In this document: positions 35,231-44,035 of the stretch, in pieces
How the letters are laid out: each line of letters begins with the position of its first letter
Position numbering within the stretch: the first letter of the stretch is position 1
NCBI RefSeq assembly: GCF_021183825.1
Contig: NZ_CP089211.1
Location: forward strand, 1,302,001 to 1,366,000
Direction: 5' to 3'
Source of the DNA: Sinomicrobium kalidii
GTDB lineage: Bacteria; Bacteroidota; Bacteroidia; Flavobacteriales; Flavobacteriaceae
DNA: 64,000 nt
Translations under genes and position numbers: made by a program
Notes under the pieces: model-generated
Databases searched by the model: none
The model's input: the letters and a program-made list of their open reading frames with translations, nothing else
Told to the model about the DNA's origin: nothing

Positions 35231-35434
35231 ATGAAATATTTCACCTTGATATTGATACTTCTGGCTGTTGGCCTTATAGGCTATAACATTACTTTGATAG
35301 ATTTCGGTTCGCCTTTTGAGGAAGACAGTATTGTGGCCCTAATCGGCATATTTTCTGCTCTTTGCGCCATATTGCTGCTGGTTATTTTCACGGTTTCCAA
35401 AAAAATACAGGACAAGCTCAAAAACAGCAAATAA
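35231..35434 (+). CDS. 67-residue two-helix membrane protein
   Basis: Two hydrophobic helices (about 4-20 and 35-55) are separated by an acidic loop (DFGSPFEEDS) and followed by a basic tail (KKIQDKLKNSK). Its stop codon overlaps the next start as TAATG, so the two genes are probably translationally coupled. Family not recognised. Confidence 0.75.
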   Translation: MKYFTLILILLAVGLIGYNITLIDFGSPFEEDSIVALIGIFSALCAILLLVIFTVSKKIQDKLKNSK

Positions 35435-36036
35435 TGTTTGATGCACTGATCATCGGTGGCGGCGCAGCAGGAATGCAATGCGCACTCATACTGGGCTCGG
35501 CAAAGCATACGGTCTACGGCAAGGACAAGAAAACCGGGATTATCATGCATCAAAAGGCCTCTCATCTGCAAAGCGCCCTGCTCAACAACGTGCTGGGTAT
35601 TGCCCCGGGCACCACGGGTATGGATATCCTGGAACAGGGGAAACAACACCTGGCTGAACAATACCCCCATGTTACGCAAATTGAAAAAGAAAAAGTCACT
35701 GCCCTATCCGGCCAGGCCGGGAATTTTGTGGTAAAAACCAATAAAACGGAACACAAGGCCCGGATTATTGTGGTGGCCCTGGGATATACGGACCTTTTTC
35801 GTATTGAAGGGCTCAACGAATACCTGATTCCGCACCGACTGTCTCCCCCGGAGAAAAACAGGAAACAGCTGCAAAATACCGATCACCTGGTAAAAGAAGG
35901 GATTTACGTAGCCGGAACGCTTGCCGGATGGCGAAGCCAGTTTGCGATTGCAGCAGGCAGCGGAGCCCAGGTAGCCACAGACGTCCTGACACTGTGGAAC
36001 GACGGCAAACACACCAAGGTTCACGACAAAATATAA
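35434..36036 (+). CDS. Short FAD-dependent oxidoreductase (thioredoxin-reductase-like)
   Basis: The 200-residue protein begins FDALIIGGGAAGMQCALILG, the FAD dinucleotide motif. It ends with EGIYVAGTLAGWRSQFAIAAG, the FAD-binding motif near the C-terminus of thioredoxin-reductase-like enzymes. The NAD(P)H-binding domain between them is missing, and no CxxC redox pair is seen. Related short proteins exist in flavobacteria to my knowledge, so this is probably a real compact form. Electron donor unknown. Confidence 0.85.
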   Translation: MFDALIIGGGAAGMQCALILGSAKHTVYGKDKKTGIIMHQKASHLQSALLNNVLGIAPGTTGMDILEQGKQHLAEQYPHVTQIEKEKVTALSGQAGNFVVKTNKTEHKARIIVVALGYTDLFRIEGLNEYLIPHRLSPPEKNRKQLQNTDHLVKEGIYVAGTLAGWRSQFAIAAGSGAQVATDVLTLWNDGKHTKVHDKI

Positions 36037-36104
36037 AAAGCTACTAATAATCAGGACCGGAAAGACACGGTATTTTATCGGAAAATACTATTTTAAATCC
36101 GGTT

Positions 36105-37736
36105 CTATAAAACCGTCCCCTCACCTTTAAGACTGAGTTCCACTACCCTGGATATTTCATTATCTCCCATGTTGATTATCTGTGTGCGGGCGTCAGATCC
36201 GTAGAGTTGTTCCGCAATGGTAGCTTTGAGATGTTTCTTCAGATTGTCCCTGTATTTTGAAAAGTCTATCCTGGAAAAGTCCACACCGATAATTGCCCTG
36301 TTCCGCTTTCCGTACCTCACAAATTCTTCTATGAGCTCATCTCCTATATTTACTTCTTTTACAAATGTTTCCTCGTTGTATTCGCGATACAGGTCCCTGT
36401 CCCTGTCCAGATACTCAAACACGAAGTAAGACAGGAATCCATTTTGTAATATATAGTTCAGGGCTTCTTCCTCCAGGTTGGTCTCCAACGGGATAAAAAC
36501 GTCGGGGACAATTCCGCCGCCGCCATACACAACCTTGCCCTTGGGTGTCGTAAATTTCAGGGAGTCGTTGACATGAATACTGTCGGCCGTAACCAGTTCC
36601 CCGTTGTGATACCTGTCGTAAAACTTGTTGTAATAATCATCTGCGCCATTGTCGTATGACCGCTGTATGGACCTTCCCGTAGGAGTATAGTACCGGGACA
36701 CGGTAAGCCTCACCGAAGAGCCGTCACCGAGCGCCATTTCCCGTTGCACCAGTCCTTTCCCAAAAGAACGCCTGCCCACAATGATCCCCTTGTCATTATC
36801 CTGAAGGGCTCCGGCAATAATTTCGCTGGCCGAAGCCGATTTTTCATTGATAAGCACAAACACCCTTCCGTCTTCAAAGTCCCCCCGGGAGGTTGCATAG
36901 GTTTTCCGTACCTCATCCTTTTTGTTCTTGGTAAAGAGGATCAGCTTGCCTTTTTCCAGGAATTCATCGGCAATATCTTCCGCCACTCCCATATATCCCC
37001 CGGGATTGTCCCTGAGGTCCAGCACCAGTTGCGTGGCCCCCTGACGTTTCAGGTCGCCCAGGGCCAGCTTGAATTCCCGGTAGGTTGTTTCCGCAAAACG
37101 GTTTATTTTTATATAGCCCAGTGTATCGGTAAGCATGTAAAAAGCATCTACACTCTTAATGGGCACTTTCGCCCTTTTTATGTTGAATGTAAGCAGGGAA
37201 TCTTCCTCTTTCCTGTACACCTTTACCTTTACCGGAGTGCCCGCACTGCCCTTGAGCTTACTCACCAGATCCCTGCTGCTTATTTTTCTTCCGAAAAGGG
37301 TATCATTATCTGCATAAAGAATACGGTCACCCGGTTTTATTCCCGCCTTGATACTGGGGCCGCCTTCTATGGGACGGATCACGGAAAGCGTGTCTTTATA
37401 CATATAAAAACTCACCCCGATCCCTACAAAATCCCCCTGCATGTTCTCTGTCACCCTTTGCCTGTCTTCCCTGGGGATGTATACCGAATGCGGGTCCAGT
37501 TTTTCCAGTATTTTATTGACCGTAATGTTTACGATACTGTCAGTATTGACATCGTCTACATATTCGTGATCTATATAATCGATAAGCCGGTTCAGCTTTT
37601 CTTTCCGGGGATTGGAATTGGAAGAAAACAGTTTTCGGGGGGTATCGTCAAAATTAAGCCTCCCGCCAATAAGAATACCTGCCGCCAAAGCAGTAGCCAG
37701 AAGTATGGGCAGCCATATTTTCTTTTCGTTCTTCAT
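36105..37736 (-). CDS. S41 family C-terminal processing peptidase
   Basis: The 543-residue protein starts with a membrane anchor (IWLPILLATALAAGILIGG). A PDZ domain at about 85-170 includes VGIGVSFYMYKDTL and GIKPGDRILYADND. The protease core has DLRDNPGGYMGVAEDIAD, the nucleophile Ser in NEKSASASEIIAGAL and the general-base Lys in GRRSFGKGLVQ. It would degrade or trim periplasmic proteins. It is the third gene of a HupE-dCMP deaminase-S41 group and overlaps the deaminase stop (TAATG). Confidence 0.95.
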   Translation of the reverse strand: MKNEKKIWLPILLATALAAGILIGGRLNFDDTPRKLFSSNSNPRKEKLNRLIDYIDHEYVDDVNTDSIVNITVNKILEKLDPHSVYIPREDRQRVTENMQGDFVGIGVSFYMYKDTLSVIRPIEGGPSIKAGIKPGDRILYADNDTLFGRKISSRDLVSKLKGSAGTPVKVKVYRKEEDSLLTFNIKRAKVPIKSVDAFYMLTDTLGYIKINRFAETTYREFKLALGDLKRQGATQLVLDLRDNPGGYMGVAEDIADEFLEKGKLILFTKNKKDEVRKTYATSRGDFEDGRVFVLINEKSASASEIIAGALQDNDKGIIVGRRSFGKGLVQREMALGDGSSVRLTVSRYYTPTGRSIQRSYDNGADDYYNKFYDRYHNGELVTADSIHVNDSLKFTTPKGKVVYGGGGIVPDVFIPLETNLEEEALNYILQNGFLSYFVFEYLDRDRDLYREYNEETFVKEVNIGDELIEEFVRYGKRNRAIIGVDFSRIDFSKYRDNLKKHLKATIAEQLYGSDARTQIINMGDNEISRVVELSLKGEGTVL

Positions 37737-38167
37737 TATTCTTCCAGGTTGGGGATGTGTTTTAATTCAACGCCCGCCTTGGCCAGAAATTGTAATCCGG
37801 AGTCATCTTTATATGCATGCTGGTACACAACTCTCTTAATTCCCGCCTGATGTACTAATTTACTACATTCTTTACAGGGAGACAAGGTGATGTACAAAGT
37901 TGCACCGCTACACGACTGTGTGGATGACGCTACTTTAAGGATGGCATTGGCCTCTGCATGGAGCACATACCACTTGGTGTAACCTTCGTCGTCCTCACAA
38001 ATATTTTCGAACCCGGTAGGAGTCCCGTTATATCCGTCAGATATGATCATCCGGCCCTTTACAATAATAGCCCCTACCTGCCTGCGCTTGCAATAAGACA
38101 GCTTGCCCCACTCCAGGGCCATGCGCAGATAGGCTCTGTCGTATTTTTCCTGTTTTTTTTCTGACAT
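37736..38167 (-). CDS. dCMP deaminase family protein
   Basis: The 143-residue zinc deaminase has LHAEANAIL with the zinc His and catalytic Glu at about 70-78. The two zinc cysteines are in LSPCKECSKLVHQAG at about 95-109. It would convert dCMP to dUMP, feeding dTMP synthesis, consistent with other nucleotide-metabolism genes in the window. It is coupled to the downstream peptidase gene, a pairing I recall in other flavobacteria. Confidence 0.93.
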   Translation of the reverse strand: MSEKKQEKYDRAYLRMALEWGKLSYCKRRQVGAIIVKGRMIISDGYNGTPTGFENICEDDEGYTKWYVLHAEANAILKVASSTQSCSGATLYITLSPCKECSKLVHQAGIKRVVYQHAYKDDSGLQFLAKAGVELKHIPNLEE

Positions 38168-38172
38168 AATTG

Positions 38173-38757
38173 TTAATACGGATAGTTTTCTATAAGCATG
38201 GGTATCACCACACCAATGACCACAGCAGATATGACCATGATCCAGTCTCTTCGGCTAAACCTGAAAATAGTGGATAAAATAAATCCGAAGATCAACACGG
38301 CAAGTACCACAATAACCTGTGCGGTTTCTATTCCCAGGGCAAATTCGAGCATGGGAACAAGTTTATTGTCCTCCCCTGCAACAATTCCCTTGAAATAGGT
38401 AGAAAAGCCCAGCCCGTGGATAAGACCAAAGAAAAGGGTAACAAAAAACGCCGGTCCGGACCGCTCCCTACCCGATCGCCTGGTTGCTATAAATATATTA
38501 AATAAAGCCGTGACCATAATGGTCACGGGGATAAGAAACTCCACCAACGTAGTACTCACTCTTATCAATCCGTATGTGGACATTACCAGTGACAGCGTAT
38601 GTCCCAAGGTGAAAATGGTAACCAACCACAAAACTCTCTTCCAGTGACTGAAGGTATAAGGAACCGTCAACGCTATGAGAAAGAGAATATGATCATACGC
38701 ATTAATATCCAGGACGTGTGTAAGCCCCAGTTTAAAATACAGCCAGAACTGTGACAT
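38173..38757 (-). CDS. HupE/UreJ family membrane protein
   Basis: The 194-residue protein has about six hydrophobic helices. The HupE signature is DINAYDHILFLIALTVPYTF at the N-terminus, followed by FTLGHTLSLVMSTYG and GLIHGLGFSTYFKGI. Family members are implicated in nickel or other ion uptake, but no hydrogenase or urease gene is nearby, so the role is unclear. It lies 5 bp upstream of the dCMP deaminase gene. Confidence 0.9.
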   Translation of the reverse strand: MSQFWLYFKLGLTHVLDINAYDHILFLIALTVPYTFSHWKRVLWLVTIFTLGHTLSLVMSTYGLIRVSTTLVEFLIPVTIMVTALFNIFIATRRSGRERSGPAFFVTLFFGLIHGLGFSTYFKGIVAGEDNKLVPMLEFALGIETAQVIVVLAVLIFGFILSTIFRFSRRDWIMVISAVVIGVVIPMLIENYPY

Positions 38758-38860
38758 AAATAAACTTTTTTTCGAGGTTGCCCAAACTTACGATTTATTT
38801 GGAAAAATCGTATATTTATATGATAAATAAACGATAACGTTAACTATAAATCAACAAGAA

Positions 38861-39154
38861 GTGAGTTGTGGAGCCGGACACATACTGGATATGATTAACC
38901 GCATGAAACAGAATGCTGCTTTAAAACCATCGCGCCGGCCAAAATTCAGGGACTACCGGGAACAAGTGTATTCTTCTCACTTCAAACCAGTAACTTATGA
39001 TTTTCCCCGAACCTCCGTAAAGAAGCTCGAAGAACTCAAGAACGATATCCGCAGAGAAGCAGGCAAAGAACGCAGAAGGCAATTTGCAGTGTTATTGCTT
39101 ATAGTTGCAGTGGTTTTCACAACTGCCGTATTCTTCTTCTCAAAACACGGCTAA
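38861..39154 (+). CDS. Small single-helix membrane protein
   Basis: The 97-residue protein starts with GTG at 38861 (MSCGAGHILDMINRMKQN). A basic region and coiled-coil-like helix follow (KKLEELKNDIRREAGKERR), then one C-terminal transmembrane helix (FAVLLLIVAVVFTTAVFFF). This is a tail-anchored layout. The conserved-looking N-terminus favours GTG over the ATG at 38891. Function unknown. Confidence 0.7.
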   Translation: MSCGAGHILDMINRMKQNAALKPSRRPKFRDYREQVYSSHFKPVTYDFPRTSVKKLEELKNDIRREAGKERRRQFAVLLLIVAVVFTTAVFFFSKHG

Positions 39155-39204
39155 GCAAAAGCCAAACAAACTGTTAAAGCATCGTTTCTCCGCAAAATTA
39201 TTCG

Positions 39205-39212
39205 TAATTTTG
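39205..39212 (+). promoter_or_regulatory. -7 box TAATTTTG of the bacilliredoxin gene
   Basis: A perfect TAnnTTTG, predicting a start about 20 nt before the ATG. It lies after the stop of the preceding gene, so the redoxin is probably transcribed separately. Confidence 0.45.
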
Positions 39213-39237
39213 TATACAAGTTTAAAAAAGCAGAAAT

Positions 39238-39648
39238 ATGTATCCGGAAGAATTAGTAAAACCAATGAAAGAAGACCTGACCAGTGTCGGGTTTACAGAA
39301 TTACATACACCCGAAGAAGTAGATGCCGCCCTGGCCAAACCCGGAACCACACTTGTAGTGGTAAATTCGGTATGCGGATGTGCCGCGGCAAATGCCAGAC
39401 CGGGAGCAAAAATATCTCTTGACAATACCAAGAAACCAGATCATATAGTCACCGTTTTTGCAGGAGTGGACCGGGAAGCGACAGACAGAGCGAGAAGCCG
39501 TATGGTTCCTTTCCCTCCTTCATCCCCGAGCATGGCCCTGTTCAAGGACGGAGAACTGGTACATATGCTGGAGCGCCACCATATTGAAGGCCGGCCGGCA
39601 GAAATGATTGCAGATAACCTTATGGAAGCCTATAACGAGCATTGTTAG
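39238..39648 (+). CDS. BrxA/BrxB family bacilliredoxin
   Basis: The 136-residue thioredoxin-fold protein has the characteristic CGC motif in VVNSVCGCAAANARPGA at about 43-59 and the C-terminal MVPFPPSSPSMALF and LMEAYNEHC. Bacilliredoxins remove bacillithiol from protein thiols, so this suggests bacillithiol use by the host. Length and motif match the family. A strong terminator follows. Confidence 0.95.
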   Translation: MYPEELVKPMKEDLTSVGFTELHTPEEVDAALAKPGTTLVVVNSVCGCAAANARPGAKISLDNTKKPDHIVTVFAGVDREATDRARSRMVPFPPSSPSMALFKDGELVHMLERHHIEGRPAEMIADNLMEAYNEHC

Positions 39649-39670
39649 GCCCTAATTTCAGCAATAAATT

Positions 39671-39704
39671 AAAAACCATTTCGTCTTTTCACGGAATGGT
39701 TTTT
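39671..39704 (+). terminator. Intrinsic terminator after the bacilliredoxin gene
   Basis: AAAAACCATT and AATGGTTTTT pair (10 bp) with an inner CGT/ACG extension, followed by a T-rich run. It lies 22 bp after the stop codon. Confidence 0.85.
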
Positions 39705-39896
39705 TGTTTTGGGTGAACCTCACAGAATGCACTTAAAAATCCATCCCCGGAATCGCCCTCCTCCCTGCTTCCTTTTTTAAATTTTAAATCCCGAAAGACC
39801 GTCTTAGCGCATTCCGTATTGGTGTTTCCTTAAAATTCCACTTTTTTATATGGTCTAAAAGCTGTATTTTGGTAGTGTAAACAAAATCTTACTAAA

Positions 39897-40961
39897 ATGC
39901 CGGCACACCGTTTCCTGTTAAGTAAGTCCTGCAAATACTGTCTTCCCATAACTGCCATGATCTTTTGGCTGAGCAGTTGTACTTCCGACAATAAAAAAAG
40001 CGAAGCTCCTCCGTCCCGAACGGTGGAAATCGAAGTCGTAAAAACGGACAAGGTTTCCTCTTCCGTATCCCTGAGCGGGAATGTTGAAGGAAAACAGACC
40101 CTGCGGCTGGGTTTTATGGTTGCGGGAAAAGTAAATTATGTTGCGGTACAGGAAGGGGAAACCATTCAAAAAGGGACATTACTCGCCAGCCTGGACAACA
40201 CCGATTATCGTATAAGTTTACAGGCCGCCAAAGGAAAATTAATGGAGGTCCAGGACAAATACGATCGTTTGAAGATCATGCATGACAGGAACAGTATCAG
40301 TGAAGCCGATTTTGTAGCTATCAAGGCCGGACTGCAACAGGCCAAAGCCCAACAGGAACTCCGCGCCAAGAATGTTAAAGATACCCGGCTTTATGCCCCC
40401 ATTACAGGAGTATTGTTAAAAAAAGGGGTTTCGGAAGGTGAAGTTATTGATAAAGGCATGCCTGTTTTCGGACTGGCCGATATAGACCAGGTTAAAATCA
40501 ACGCTGCCGTCCCGGAAAATGATATTCACCGCATTAAACTTCACCAGACGGCCAAGATCACCATCCCGGCATTGGACACTGTTTATACGGGGGAAATAAC
40601 CGAGGTGGGACTGGCCGCAGAAGCCACTACCCGTACCTATAACGCCAGAATACTCGTAAAAAACCCGGAACACAGGATATTACCAGGCATGATTGCCGAG
40701 ATTCTTATCGACACCGATAACGAAACCGAAGTTCTGACAGTCCCGGGAAGTGCTATTTTGAGGGATGCGGACAACAGCACTTATGTTTATGTCCTGGATA
40801 AAAACAGCAACACGGTATTCAAACGCAGCGTATCCGTAGGTAAATTTCACAAGGACCGGATAGAAATTACATCGGGGCTTGAGGAAGGAGAGCGTATTGT
40901 AACCGGGGCACAACAAAAGCTATACGACGGCACTCCCGTAACCGTAAAACAAGAGCCATGA
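39897..40961 (+). CDS. RND efflux periplasmic adaptor (membrane fusion protein)
   Basis: The 354-residue lipoprotein has a lipobox (IFWLSSC, Cys about 28). It contains biotinyl-lipoyl halves (VAVQEGETIQKGTLLASLDN and LYAPITGVLLKKGVSEGEVI), a coiled-coil hairpin between them and beta-barrel strands. It bridges the inner-membrane pump and the TolC-type channel. The stop codon overlaps the permease start by 4 bp. Confidence 0.94.
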   Translation: MPAHRFLLSKSCKYCLPITAMIFWLSSCTSDNKKSEAPPSRTVEIEVVKTDKVSSSVSLSGNVEGKQTLRLGFMVAGKVNYVAVQEGETIQKGTLLASLDNTDYRISLQAAKGKLMEVQDKYDRLKIMHDRNSISEADFVAIKAGLQQAKAQQELRAKNVKDTRLYAPITGVLLKKGVSEGEVIDKGMPVFGLADIDQVKINAAVPENDIHRIKLHQTAKITIPALDTVYTGEITEVGLAAEATTRTYNARILVKNPEHRILPGMIAEILIDTDNETEVLTVPGSAILRDADNSTYVYVLDKNSNTVFKRSVSVGKFHKDRIEITSGLEEGERIVTGAQQKLYDGTPVTVKQEP

Positions 40962-43900
40962 ATTTCGTCCGTTCTTCCCTGAAGTATCCACAGGTTACCA
41001 TTTCCGTACTGGTTATTGTCTTTGCTGCCGGAGCATACTCCCTTTTCACCATGCCGCGCAGGGAAGACCCCAAGATCACCGTACGTCAGGGATTGGTTCT
41101 GGCATTTTTCCCGGGAGCCAATTCAGCCCAGGTAGAAGATCAGCTTACCCGGAAGGTCGAGGAAACGCTGTTCCAGTTTTCAGAAGTACGTAAGGGCAAG
41201 ACATTTTCAACTTCCAGGGACGGTCTTATGGTTATTCAGGTAGAACTGGAAGAATGGGTCCAAAGTCCGGATGTGTTCTGGAACAAGCTCAACGTGGCCC
41301 TTCAGGTCACCAAACAAACCCAACTACCATCGGGCATTGTGGGTCCCCTGGTAAATTCCGATTTCGGGGATACGGAAGCCATTGTTCTGGGAATTACGAC
41401 GAAAGACACAAATTACAGACAATTAAAGGAATACATCCGGAAACTCGAAGATAAACTACGTGGTTTACGGGCCATATCCAAAATGAAACGAATCGGGGAG
41501 CGACAACAGGAAATCGTTATTACCTCCAACTCGGAGAAGCTCTCACAATATGGTGTGAAATTTACCGATGTCGTCAGAATACTCCGGTCGCAAAACAATA
41601 TTTATCCCAGTGGCCACCTGAAAACCAACGCTACCAAGGTCCCTTTTTACACCACCGGTTACTACAATACGGAAGAGGAAATTGCACGGCAGGTGGTAGG
41701 AACGGCAAAAAACGGTGATGTTATCCGCCTGGGTGACGTAGCCCACATTGAACGCAAGTACGAAGAAGCCTATTCCTACACCGCCGTTAACGGTCAGCCG
41801 GCAATGATGCTATCCCTGCAAATGCAGGAAGGTAATAATATTGTGGACTTCGGAGAAGATGTAGAAGAAATCATCGGTGAAGTTGCCAAACAACTACCAT
41901 CAAATGTGGATATTGTCAAGGTCATAGACCAGCCCGGCCTGGTGGATCACAACGTAAGTCATTTTATTCGCGAATTTTTTATTGCCATCATTGCCGTAGT
42001 TATCGTCATACTGGTATTGCTCCCCTTCCGAATTGCCCTGGTAGCCGCCATGGCCATCCCCATGACCATTGCGATGACTTTCGCCATGCTCCACGCCTTC
42101 GGAATTGAACTGCACCAGGTTTCCCTGGCCGCACTTATTGTTGTCCTGGGTATGGTAGTAGACGACGCCATTGTCATTGCAGACAACTATGTAGAACTCC
42201 TGGACGAAGGGATGCCACCATCAAAAGCTGCCTGGCGCAGTGCCACGGACCTCGTTGTCCCGGTACTCACGGCAACCATAACGATTATTGCAGCATTCAT
42301 CCCGATGATCATCCTCAGCGGTTCGGTAGGTGAATTTATCCTTGCACTCCCGCTCACCGTAACCATTGCCCTGGCTTCTTCGTTCCTGGTAGCCATGGTC
42401 TTCACCCCGATCCTTTGCCACGCCTTTATTAAAAAAGGGTTGCACCAGACCAATCCGGAAGCGGCGACTTCTAAAAGACCCTCCATGCTGGATCACCTTC
42501 AGAACATCTATGACAAATCACTCGACTGGTGCATGGCCCATCACAGGATTACGGTTTTTGGCAGCCTGCTCATGGTTGTAATAGGCATTGCCCTTTATTT
42601 CTTCATCCCTCAGAAATTCTTCCCGGCAGCAGAACGCAATCAGTTTGTTATAGACCTCTGGATGCCTACGGGAACTACCGTTGCAAAAACAGAGGCGGCC
42701 ATCCAGCCTATTGCAAGGGAAGTAGCCGGAGACGAAAGGGTAGTTTCCTACGCCATGTTTACCGGGAGCAGTGCCCCCAGGTTCTATTACAACTTTTCCC
42801 CGGAGGTGCCGGCAACAAATTTTGCACAAATACTGATAAATACTACTGATGACAACGCTGCACAGGAGTTTGCCAAAGAATTAACACAAAAGGCAGATGC
42901 CCTGGTCCCGGAAGGCCGTGCCCTGGTACGGTTAATGCAGCAGGGAACACCATATCTTGCGCCGGTAGAAGTACGTATTTCCGGCGAAGAGCTCCAGACC
43001 ATAAAGCACATAGGCAACCGGGTAACCCGGATTCTCGACAATACGCCGGGAAGCCTTAACGTACGCGACAATTTTCACGAAGACTATTACGGTGTGGCCA
43101 TACAGCTGAAACCGGAAGCCAATAGGCTCGGTTTTACTACCGAAAGTGTGGCCAAGGCTTTATATGTCGGTTTTTCCGGTGCCCCGGTAAGTACCATGTA
43201 TGAAGGAAGCACGCCCGTAGACCTTGTACTTCGATTGAATGAAGAAAGCCGGAAAGACTTCAGTCACCTGGAAAACACCTATCTCCCTTCTCCCGTTACC
43301 GGAAGTTCGGTCCCCCTTCGGCAGATCGCCACACTTGCCCCGCAATGGTACACGGGCCGTATTGTTCGCAGGAACGGGGTGCGCACACTATCTGTCCTGA
43401 GTGAAAGCAAAGACGGGGTATTGCCGGAACAGGTATTGAACCGTGCCCGTAAAGAAATTGACAACCTCGAACTCCCCCGGGGGTATCAGATATCATACGG
43501 CGGGGAATATGAAAACAAACAGGAAACCTTCAGCCAGATGATCGTGGCACTGGGGATCAGTATCGTTCTTATCTTTCTCATTTTGCTATTCCAGTTCAGG
43601 AACCTGAAAGAGACCCTGCTGGTTATGTTAACTATCCCGTTAAGCCTGTTCGGCGCTTTCCTTGGCCTGATACTTACGGGGAACAATTTCGGTTTCACTG
43701 CTTTTGTAGGGCTTATAAGTCTTTCGGGAGTGGTCGTCCGAAATGCCATTATCCTGATTGACCATACCAATGAACTGCTTGCAAAAGGAGATTCCATACC
43801 CGAAGCTGCCATTGAGGCTGGAAAAAGGCGCTTGCGTCCCATCTTCCTCACGGCAATGGCTGCCGCATTCGGCGTACTGCCAATGATCCTCTCCGGATCT

Positions 43901-44035
43901 CCCATGTGGAGCCCGCTGGCCAGTGTGCTGGCCGTAGGTGTAATCTGGTCCATGATCATTGCGTTGCTCACTATACCCGTATTGTATGCCCTCGTGATAA
44001 AACCTAAAGACATTGCCCATTCCATATCAAAATGA
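40958..44035 (+). CDS. RND family efflux permease (AcrB-like)
   Basis: The 1025-residue inner-membrane pump has about twelve transmembrane helices and two large periplasmic loops. The proton-relay acidic pair is in LGMVVDDAIVIADNYVELLD. The second-half equivalents are GLISLSGVVVRNAIILIDH and RLRPIFLTAMAAAFGVLPM. It would drive drug or metabolite export by proton antiport; the substrate cannot be inferred. The three-gene operon has no dedicated regulator in view. Confidence 0.96.
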   Translation: MNFVRSSLKYPQVTISVLVIVFAAGAYSLFTMPRREDPKITVRQGLVLAFFPGANSAQVEDQLTRKVEETLFQFSEVRKGKTFSTSRDGLMVIQVELEEWVQSPDVFWNKLNVALQVTKQTQLPSGIVGPLVNSDFGDTEAIVLGITTKDTNYRQLKEYIRKLEDKLRGLRAISKMKRIGERQQEIVITSNSEKLSQYGVKFTDVVRILRSQNNIYPSGHLKTNATKVPFYTTGYYNTEEEIARQVVGTAKNGDVIRLGDVAHIERKYEEAYSYTAVNGQPAMMLSLQMQEGNNIVDFGEDVEEIIGEVAKQLPSNVDIVKVIDQPGLVDHNVSHFIREFFIAIIAVVIVILVLLPFRIALVAAMAIPMTIAMTFAMLHAFGIELHQVSLAALIVVLGMVVDDAIVIADNYVELLDEGMPPSKAAWRSATDLVVPVLTATITIIAAFIPMIILSGSVGEFILALPLTVTIALASSFLVAMVFTPILCHAFIKKGLHQTNPEAATSKRPSMLDHLQNIYDKSLDWCMAHHRITVFGSLLMVVIGIALYFFIPQKFFPAAERNQFVIDLWMPTGTTVAKTEAAIQPIAREVAGDERVVSYAMFTGSSAPRFYYNFSPEVPATNFAQILINTTDDNAAQEFAKELTQKADALVPEGRALVRLMQQGTPYLAPVEVRISGEELQTIKHIGNRVTRILDNTPGSLNVRDNFHEDYYGVAIQLKPEANRLGFTTESVAKALYVGFSGAPVSTMYEGSTPVDLVLRLNEESRKDFSHLENTYLPSPVTGSSVPLRQIATLAPQWYTGRIVRRNGVRTLSVLSESKDGVLPEQVLNRARKEIDNLELPRGYQISYGGEYENKQETFSQMIVALGISIVLIFLILLFQFRNLKETLLVMLTIPLSLFGAFLGLILTGNNFGFTAFVGLISLSGVVVRNAIILIDHTNELLAKGDSIPEAAIEAGKRRLRPIFLTAMAAAFGVLPMILSGSPMWSPLASVLAVGVIWSMIIALLTIPVLYALVIKPKDIAHSISK

